64,000 nt of DNA from Thermoplasmata archaeon. Lineage in GTDB: Archaea > Thermoplasmatota > Thermoplasmata > Lutacidiplasmatales > UBA184. The notes beneath the pieces are model-generated. The model saw only the letters and a list, made by a program, of their open reading frames with translations. It was not told the origin of the DNA and ran no database searches. Below, piece after piece: positions 59,721 to 64,000 of this stretch (its first letter is position 1; the number at the start of each line of letters is the position of its first letter). The DNA lies in the NCBI GenBank assembly GCA_027315165.1, contig DAHUYN010000001.1:244598-308597 (forward strand), in the 5' to 3' direction. The position numbers and the translations under genes are program-made.

Positions 59721-60356
59721 TCAGACATTCCTCAAGAACGGACCGCGACGCCTCCGCCGGCTGAACGTCGCCGTCCCATTCGCCCCCGATCTCCGGGCCA
59801 CCCGGGTCGCGCCTCCCTCGCAGGGATCCGGGTCGAGCCGAGGCCCTCCACCCCGGTTGGCGTTCCCCGGATTCGAGCGCCGGCCCCGTCGACCGGGCCC
59901 GGCGGGCGTCCTTGGCGGATCGAACCGCACGCTCACGGTGAAGGAGGACGTTGCTGCGGACCGACTCCCGCCCGCCAAGCCGAGGCGCGGCTCCGGTCGA
60001 CTCGCGCACGAGGGCTCGTCGTTCGCCCTCTACTTTCGACGACGTGTCGCAGCGCCCCGTTGAGCCGGCGCCTCCCCGTCTCGAGGGTTCCGCCTCCCGC
60101 TCGTCGACGGAGATCGCCGAGGACCGACCGCCGCCGGCTCGACCCCACCCGTACGCCGCGCTTATCTTCTCCGACAAAACCGATCTCCAACCCGCTGGGT
60201 CCGGGCGCCGCGGCTCGGAGCCGCGGAACCCGCGACAACGGGTCGCGGTCCGCCGCTCGACCGGGCTCGAGAACGGTCGTCACCCAGATCCAGAGGTGCC
60301 GCCGTGCGGCGCGGCGAGAGGTCGCCGGAGTTCGCCGGCCCGGCGAGAGCGCGAAG
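59721..60356. other. Degenerate spacer, no supportable gene
   Basis: About 630 bases after the IS630 remnant. Several long GC-driven frames cross it on both strands, but none has motifs, a plausible start or a promoter. Confidence 0.4.
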
Positions 60357-60629
60357 CTACGTGTGCCCCGCGAGGGGGACCTGGGGGCTCGAACGTTTCC
60401 GCGCGTCGAAGAGGTCGCTGAGATGACCGTTGCAGAGCGCGTACTGCCGGCCGCCGGAAGGCGGCGGAGGATACTCTCGGACCTCCGGGGTCTCCGGCGA
60501 GCAGGCCGTCAGCGGGAGCGGCGCCACGGCCTTCCCGATCAGCTCGCGATAGGCTCGATCGTACTCGCACACGGGGCGCGGTACCCGGGCCGCGCCGCTC
60601 CCCCCGTCAGGCGACGACGCCGCCACCAT
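60357..60629 (-). CDS. Small cysteine-containing protein, unrecognised
   Basis: A 90-residue frame with a plausible composition: VCEYDRAYRELIGK, then LTACSPETPEV and RQYALCNGHLSDLFDARK. The Cys positions and the final C-x-x-H pair could bind zinc. The ATG at 60629 overlaps the end of the preceding small gene by 23 bases. A similar C-x-x-H ending occurs in the protein at 61245-61523. Confidence 0.4.
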   Translation of the reverse strand: MVAASSPDGGSGAARVPRPVCEYDRAYRELIGKAVAPLPLTACSPETPEVREYPPPPSGGRQYALCNGHLSDLFDARKRSSPQVPLAGHT

Positions 60630-60777
60630 GGAGCTCGACGTTATCGGGGCCGGTATCGAGGCCGAGCAGCGCGAGCGTGCTCAGGCTGCTCCTCAGCGTG
60701 TCCACGTCGGAGCGGACGAGGACGAGGTCGAGGTGTGGGATGCGAATGTGGTTTCGCCATACGTGGATCTGCTTCAC
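60607..60777 (-). CDS. Small unrecognised protein (56 residues)
   Basis: The GTG at 60777 opens KQIHVWRNHIRIPHLDLVLV followed by RSDVDTLRSSLSTLALLGLD, a sequence with balanced composition unlike the Arg-rich chance frames around it. No family is recognised; the DVDTLRSSL segment is faintly like Pcc1 but too little remains. It precedes and overlaps the 90-residue frame, so the two may form a unit. Confidence 0.35.
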   Translation of the reverse strand: MKQIHVWRNHIRIPHLDLVLVRSDVDTLRSSLSTLALLGLDTGPDNVELHGGGVVA

Positions 60778-61244
60778 ACCCCTCGAAGCCCACCGATGGC
60801 ACTTGAGCTAGCCCGTCCCGCGGCCCACGCCTGTCACGGCGGCGAGCTGCCCGAAATCAGGGATCCGTCGACGTCCCCGGTCCCCGAGGGCCGGGCGAGA
60901 GGTCTCCGCATGCAATCCCCGCGGGCTGACGACCGGGAACGGTCGTCCCCGCTTACCGCTTCTTCTTCGCCTTGACCTGCTTCTTCGCCATGTCTCTTCG
61001 CCCCATGCCGCGCCGGTGCATCAAGACGTGCACGACGGCCCGCGCGGACCTTGGCCCCGCACGGGCATCGCGGCATCGGGGCCTTGCGCTCCGCGGCACG
61101 ACGCCCTCGGGCGCGGCTCCGTGGGCGTCCGCGGGGGCCCGCGGCCCGCCTGCGCGGGGGCCGCCCGAGAGCCGCTCCGGGGCCGGAAGCGGACCGACGG
61201 CCTCGCAAGGGCTCCGCCTTGTAGTCGCGGGGCCTACCTCGCGC
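60778..61244. other. Spacer, no supportable gene
   Basis: About 470 bases. A minus-strand frame ends here in a Lys-rich AKKQVKAKKKR (60953-60985), but nothing upstream of it looks like protein. Confidence 0.35.
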
Positions 61245-61523
61245 ATGGCCACGTGCGAGAACAAGGTCGCCGCAACGCATGCCTTCCCTCCGAATTCGAT
61301 GCCGATCGCCGACCGTCGAATGACGCTCACCATCCAGTGCCGGGACTCCGCGGAGTACTCTTCGAGCCTGCGGGGGATCGGGACGGGCCGTCAGAGAACG
61401 GGCGCCGACACGCGTGTCTTCAGCCTCTGCGAGAACCATCGCCGGCTCTACGAGCAGATCGACCTCGAGCTTGTCCAGGAGGCCTGGGCTCCCTCACACA
61501 CCGGAAAGCCGGTGCCGCTCTAG
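61245..61523 (+). CDS. Small unrecognised protein with a C-x-x-H motif
   Basis: A 92-residue frame: MTLTIQCRDSAEYSSSLRG and, near the end, VFSLCENHRRLYEQIDLELV. One Cys plus a C-x-x-H pair suggest a possible zinc site. The composition is unlike the Arg/Pro-rich chance frames nearby. It has weak promoter evidence only (CCTTGTAGTC, about 25 bases upstream). Confidence 0.4.
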   Translation: MATCENKVAATHAFPPNSMPIADRRMTLTIQCRDSAEYSSSLRGIGTGRQRTGADTRVFSLCENHRRLYEQIDLELVQEAWAPSHTGKPVPL

Positions 61524-61536
61524 CGGTGCGCAGACC

Positions 61537-61575
61537 GGACAGCTGACCGGGTGAACTGACAGGACATCTGACCGG
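61537..61575. repeat. Short imperfect direct repeat
   Basis: GGACAGCTGACCGG (61537-61550) and GGACATCTGACCGG (61562-61575), 25 bases apart and differing at one base. They could be remnants of an insertion or a binding-site pair. Confidence 0.4.
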
Positions 61576-61935
61576 CCCCGGGAAGGGGTCCGCTTGGTCA
61601 AGGAAGCGGTTCGCCTCCGACCGCAGGTCGTTCGCCAGCCCCTCGAACTCGGACCTCGAGCCGCGCCCCGGCGCTTCGCCTCCTTCAGCTAGGCGTGGGG
61701 ATGCTATTTCAAAACGAGCGGGTGATCCTGAAGATCCTCTACGCAAGCGAGGGAAGGCAGGGGCCGATCGGCTTCCGGGTGCGTGACGAGTGGCTGCGCT
61801 TCGAGGACCTCTTGCAGAGGCGGCTTCGGGCAGTCGCGTCTCGGCCATCGATTCCTCCTCGAGAATCGAGCGCCGCTACCCCGAGGTTTGCGGCGTCAGG
61901 GACTCACGATCCCGTGAGCATGCAACCGTTGCCAA

Positions 61936-62601
61936 GTGCTGGATTCGGCCTTCGTCTCCCCTTCGAAGATTGCGGGAGAGGTCGCCGGCACCCTTGCCCA
62001 GCTCAACCCCTATGCCATCGTGGTTCCATTCCTCAAGGACGAGACCACCGAGGACGCGCCGGCAGAGGAGTACCTCAAGGGCTCAACCGACCGGACCCCT
62101 TGGTTCTACGGGCTTTCCTCGAAGCGGTACTGTCTCTTCGCACGTGGCAAGGACGGCCGGCCACACGTATTCCGAGGGGCCGCCTCTGACCACGGCCTCG
62201 GTTCCTACCCGGTCGGGGGGGATCGGGAGGAGTGGGTCGCCCAGCTCAGGGAACGAATCATCGAGAGTGGCGAAGCGGCGGCCGAGGACTACCTCGGTGT
62301 CGCCGCTACATCGGAGTTTTCGCTGTCGACTCCTAACCTCCTGCCGAGGGTTCGGTCGCTGGGCGACCTACGGCCGTTCACATTCCTGACGGCCCGGCTC
62401 CTTGAGCTGTCCCGAAACCCAGACGATGTGAGGTCCGAGTTGGTCGCCATCGTCGGGCCGGAGGACGAGGCCCGCCGGGCCGCCTTGATGGCCTTACCTC
62501 GCCCGCGATCCTGGGGGTCGGTGGTCGAGGACATTGTCCTGCACCGAGACCGCAAGTACACATTCGACTCGGAAGGGCGCGCGATCCGAAGGCACGTCTA
62601 G
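61936..62601 (+). pseudogene. Truncated fragment resembling the C-terminus of polymerase-like mobile-element proteins
   Basis: Up to 221 residues from GTG 61936. Landmarks: LNPYAIVVPFLKDETT, GLSSKRYCLFARGKDGRP and SDHGLGSYP, then a helical C-terminus. I recall the SKRY-L and HGLG pattern from C-terminal parts of large DNA-polymerase-B-like hypothetical proteins found in mobile regions. Here the frame begins abruptly after a TGA at about 61912, with no preceding domain. I read it as a 5'-truncated remnant. Confidence 0.4.
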
Positions 62602-62697
62602 GTCCGGGCAAAGAACTTGGTCGGGCTGGGGAAGGAGGCGAACTGTGTCGAGGATTCGCGCGTCCTCGGGCTACGACGGGCCGGCGGACGGGCGAAG

Positions 62698-62815
62698 ACG
62701 TACGTCGACCCGGACCCGCGTAAGGGGAGCGCCACTGAGGTCGCAAGGCGGCTGGGAGTGAGTCGGAGGACTGTGTTCAATCGCCGACTCGCCAGTCACT
62801 CACGTGCGCACGGAC
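62698..62815 (+). pseudogene. Helix-turn-helix fragment
   Basis: The plus strand reads TYVDPDPRKGSATEVARRLG then VSRRTVFNRRL, a helix-turn-helix signature without a credible start or C-terminal domain. It is probably the remnant of a transposase or regulator. Confidence 0.25.
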
Positions 62816-63070
62816 CTAGTTCTTTGGCCCCCGCCGCTGTCCCCAGTAGCGCAATCCGAGTCCGGCAAGAGCTGTCGCAATCCCCAGGCCGATCAAGAAA
62901 AGCGATAGGAGGAAAGATCCTTCGACGAGTCCGGTCGTAGAGTGATTGAGCCCGCCCGCGAGCGAGAAGACGACGACGCCCAAGATCGCAACCACAATTC
63001 CGCAGACCAGGTATGTGCTCCAGGGCGATGGTCCTGTTCCGGCCCATAGCGGGATGGCTGCCACGATCAC
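62816..63070 (-). CDS. Small membrane protein, second gene of a two-gene unit
   Basis: An 84-residue protein with two or three hydrophobic segments (STYLVCGIVVAILGVVVFSL; FLLSLFLIGLGIATALAGLG) and a basic end. The GTG at 63070 overlaps the stop of the preceding small gene (GTGA), as in the core operons. No family is recognised. Confidence 0.5.
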   Translation of the reverse strand: MIVAAIPLWAGTGPSPWSTYLVCGIVVAILGVVVFSLAGGLNHSTTGLVEGSFLLSLFLIGLGIATALAGLGLRYWGQRRGPKN

Positions 63071-63246
63071 TCGGTCAAGGCGGGTCGCTGGATAGCTCCT
63101 CCGGCACCGTTCGCGCCGCACGCGGTTCGAACGCGCTCGCACTGCCAGAGGTCCCGCACCTTGACCCAGCCGATTCCGTGGGAGCTCGCGGCCCGGATAA
63201 TCTCGCTCTGAGGGTCGGGGTTCGTGTGCGGACTGGCCGAATTCAT
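63067..63246 (-). CDS. Small unrecognised protein, first gene of a two-gene unit
   Basis: A 59-residue frame (SEIIRAASSHGIGWVKVRDL, then WQCERVRTACGANG). The ATG at 63246 is about 26 bases after TATA-like AGTCTACTTC (minus strand, about 63266-63275). Its stop is coupled to the membrane-protein GTG. The coupling and promoter spacing support expression; the function is unknown. Confidence 0.4.
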   Translation of the reverse strand: MNSASPHTNPDPQSEIIRAASSHGIGWVKVRDLWQCERVRTACGANGAGGAIQRPALTE

Positions 63247-63323
63247 TCCGCCTCCCTCGGCACGAGGAAGTAGACTGGTTTCAGTGGTAGGAGTCCCCGC
63301 CCAGGTTCGGGGATTTTCGGATA

Positions 63324-63557
63324 CTACTCCAGCCAAAGCTTGACGAGCTTGTCAAAGTCAATAAGGCGGACTCTGCGCTGGTCCTGTCTTGCAAGCTCCT
63401 TGGCCTTGCTGGTGAACCCACCAGTGCTCACGAATAATCCCACGTCATTCTCGTGCAGAACGGAAAGAAGCTCCCGGACGTCTCCTACGTCATGGGACTT
63501 CTCCGCTCGACTGACCGCTACACTCCTCTGAAAGAGGTCCCGCCTGATCGTTCTTCG
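63324..63557 (-). pseudogene. C-terminal remnant of an Mrr-type restriction endonuclease
   Basis: The frame directly after the IS110 stop reads SRAEKSHDVGDVRELLSVLH, VGLFVSTGGFTSKAKELARQ and VRLIDFDKLVKLWLE, the end of an Mrr catalytic domain (the G-F-x-S/T-T-G-G-F strand and LID-x-x-KL end). The catalytic D-ExK part and the N-terminal domain are missing. The break coincides with the 3' end of the IS110 gene. Confidence 0.55.
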
Positions 63558-64000
63558 TCATGTTCTCGTGCCTCTTAGCAACTCTTGAGCAACAGCTCCG
63601 AGCCCGGCCCATCGGTGTGACGGGTCACGAGGGGGTAGCACCCGAGCCCGATTCTTCATCCGCACGATCTTCGCGTGGGTCTTCTCCGCGCGCTCCTCCG
63701 AGTAGCTCTCCCCCCTCGACAAGAGGGCGAAGATCACCTCGATCATTCGGTGGGCTACGGCCACGATAGCCTTCCCTCTCCCGAGGCGCTTCTCCCATCG
63801 TCGGAAGAGCTTCTGGAATTTCCCTGGACTCTTCACCGCCGCGTGAGCGCACGTCGTGAGGATCCACCGGAGTGCCTTCGGGCCTTGCTTGTGGATCGGT
63901 CCCATCCTCAGGGTCGTACCGCTCTGGGCCACGCGGGGCACCAGCCCCGCATACGACGAGAGCTGCTTTTCCGATGGGAACCGTGTGATGTCCCCGATCT
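63558..64000 (-). mobile_element. IS110-family transposase (partial, 5' part outside the window)
   Basis: The visible 147 codons are the Transposase_20-type C-terminus: IGDITRFPSEKQLSSYAGLV, the probable nucleophile serine in VAQSGTTLRMGPIHKQGPKA, LRWILTTCAHAAVKSPGKFQ and a basic helical tail. IS110 elements use a DEDD/serine recombinase guided by a bridge RNA made from the non-coding end. The DEDD domain and that RNA would lie beyond the right edge. Its stop abuts an Mrr remnant. Confidence 0.85.

Noticed and set aside
59695..60177. Minus-strand 160-codon frame
   Set aside because: Starts at TTG, has Arg/Ser/Gly-rich composition and no domain; treated as chance.
60953..61333. Minus-strand frame ending in AKKQVKAKKKR
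   Set aside because: Only the last residues look protein-like; the rest is Arg/Pro/Ala-rich and overlaps the better plus-strand frame at 61245.
61695..62189. Plus-strand frame starting MGMLFQNERVILKILYASEG
   Set aside because: The first 40 residues look like protein, but the frame then becomes Arg/Pro-rich and overlaps the polymerase-like fragment. At most a short remnant.
1..64000. CRISPR arrays, rRNA genes and plasmid origins
   Set aside because: No regularly spaced repeats, no rRNA-like conserved blocks and no origin-like AT-rich repeats were seen.

Overview
The window is high-GC archaeal DNA, most likely from a member of Thermoplasmatota. The archaeal markers are both enzymes of ether-lipid backbone assembly (GGGP synthase and a UbiA-type DGGGP synthase), CDP-archaeol synthase, a two-domain tRNA-splicing endonuclease, the DTD2-type D-aminoacyl-tRNA deacylase, a GHMP-type shikimate kinase and the archaeal ADTH/DHQ-synthase-II entry into aromatic biosynthesis. 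Many genes have a TATA-like element about 23-30 bases before the start codon and no Shine-Dalgarno, as expected for leaderless transcripts. GTG starts and 4-base stop/start overlaps are common. No rRNA, convincing tRNA or CRISPR array was seen. The order-level placement is inference.

Left end (1-6485, minus strand): six genes in the order C1-B1-A-hyp-C2-B2 match the sulfur-oxidising heterodisulfide-reductase-like (sHdr) complex. The last gene runs off the left edge. A palindrome lies between the operon's TATA box and first start codon, and an Lrp-family regulator with a small zinc-ribbon protein lies just upstream.

Core biosynthesis (6600-28600): a DTD2 deacylase and an active/inactive M16 peptidase pair precede a plus-strand operon: chorismate mutase-prephenate dehydrogenase, DGGGP synthase, GGGP synthase, DUF2070 protein, M20 peptidase, CDP-archaeol synthase, PyrE and EndA. 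It converges on a minus-strand operon that runs from one promoter near 28595: ADTH synthase, DHQ synthase II, AroD-AroE fusion, shikimate kinase, AroA, AroC, aspartate-semialdehyde dehydrogenase and aspartokinase, then TrpF. The last enzymes make the aspartate semialdehyde that the first enzyme consumes, so the cluster supplies its own precursor.

Mixed metabolism (28659-47309): a divergent pair (TenA/PqqC-like enzyme versus CaiB CoA-transferase plus acyl-CoA dehydrogenase) shares an inverted repeat. Then come acetyltransferases, methyltransferases, a VIT iron/manganese transporter, Dps, M29 peptidase, an MFS exporter, dienelactone hydrolase, a VOC protein and a nitroreductase with a suspicious N-terminus.

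Surface and export modules (47451-59063): a TasA/SipW-substrate-like secreted protein, a DUF5305-like membrane protein, a CPBP-signal-peptidase I fusion and a winged-helix protein form a candidate fibre or pilus module. A MarR-controlled ABC/MFS efflux operon follows, then a 1017-residue surface protein with sialidase-type and PEGA-like repeats.

Right end (59064-64000): a gene-poor mobile-element graveyard, with an IS630 left end and helix-turn-helix remnant, small unrecognised proteins, a truncated polymerase-like fragment, an Mrr-type endonuclease remnant and an IS110 transposase that leaves the window.
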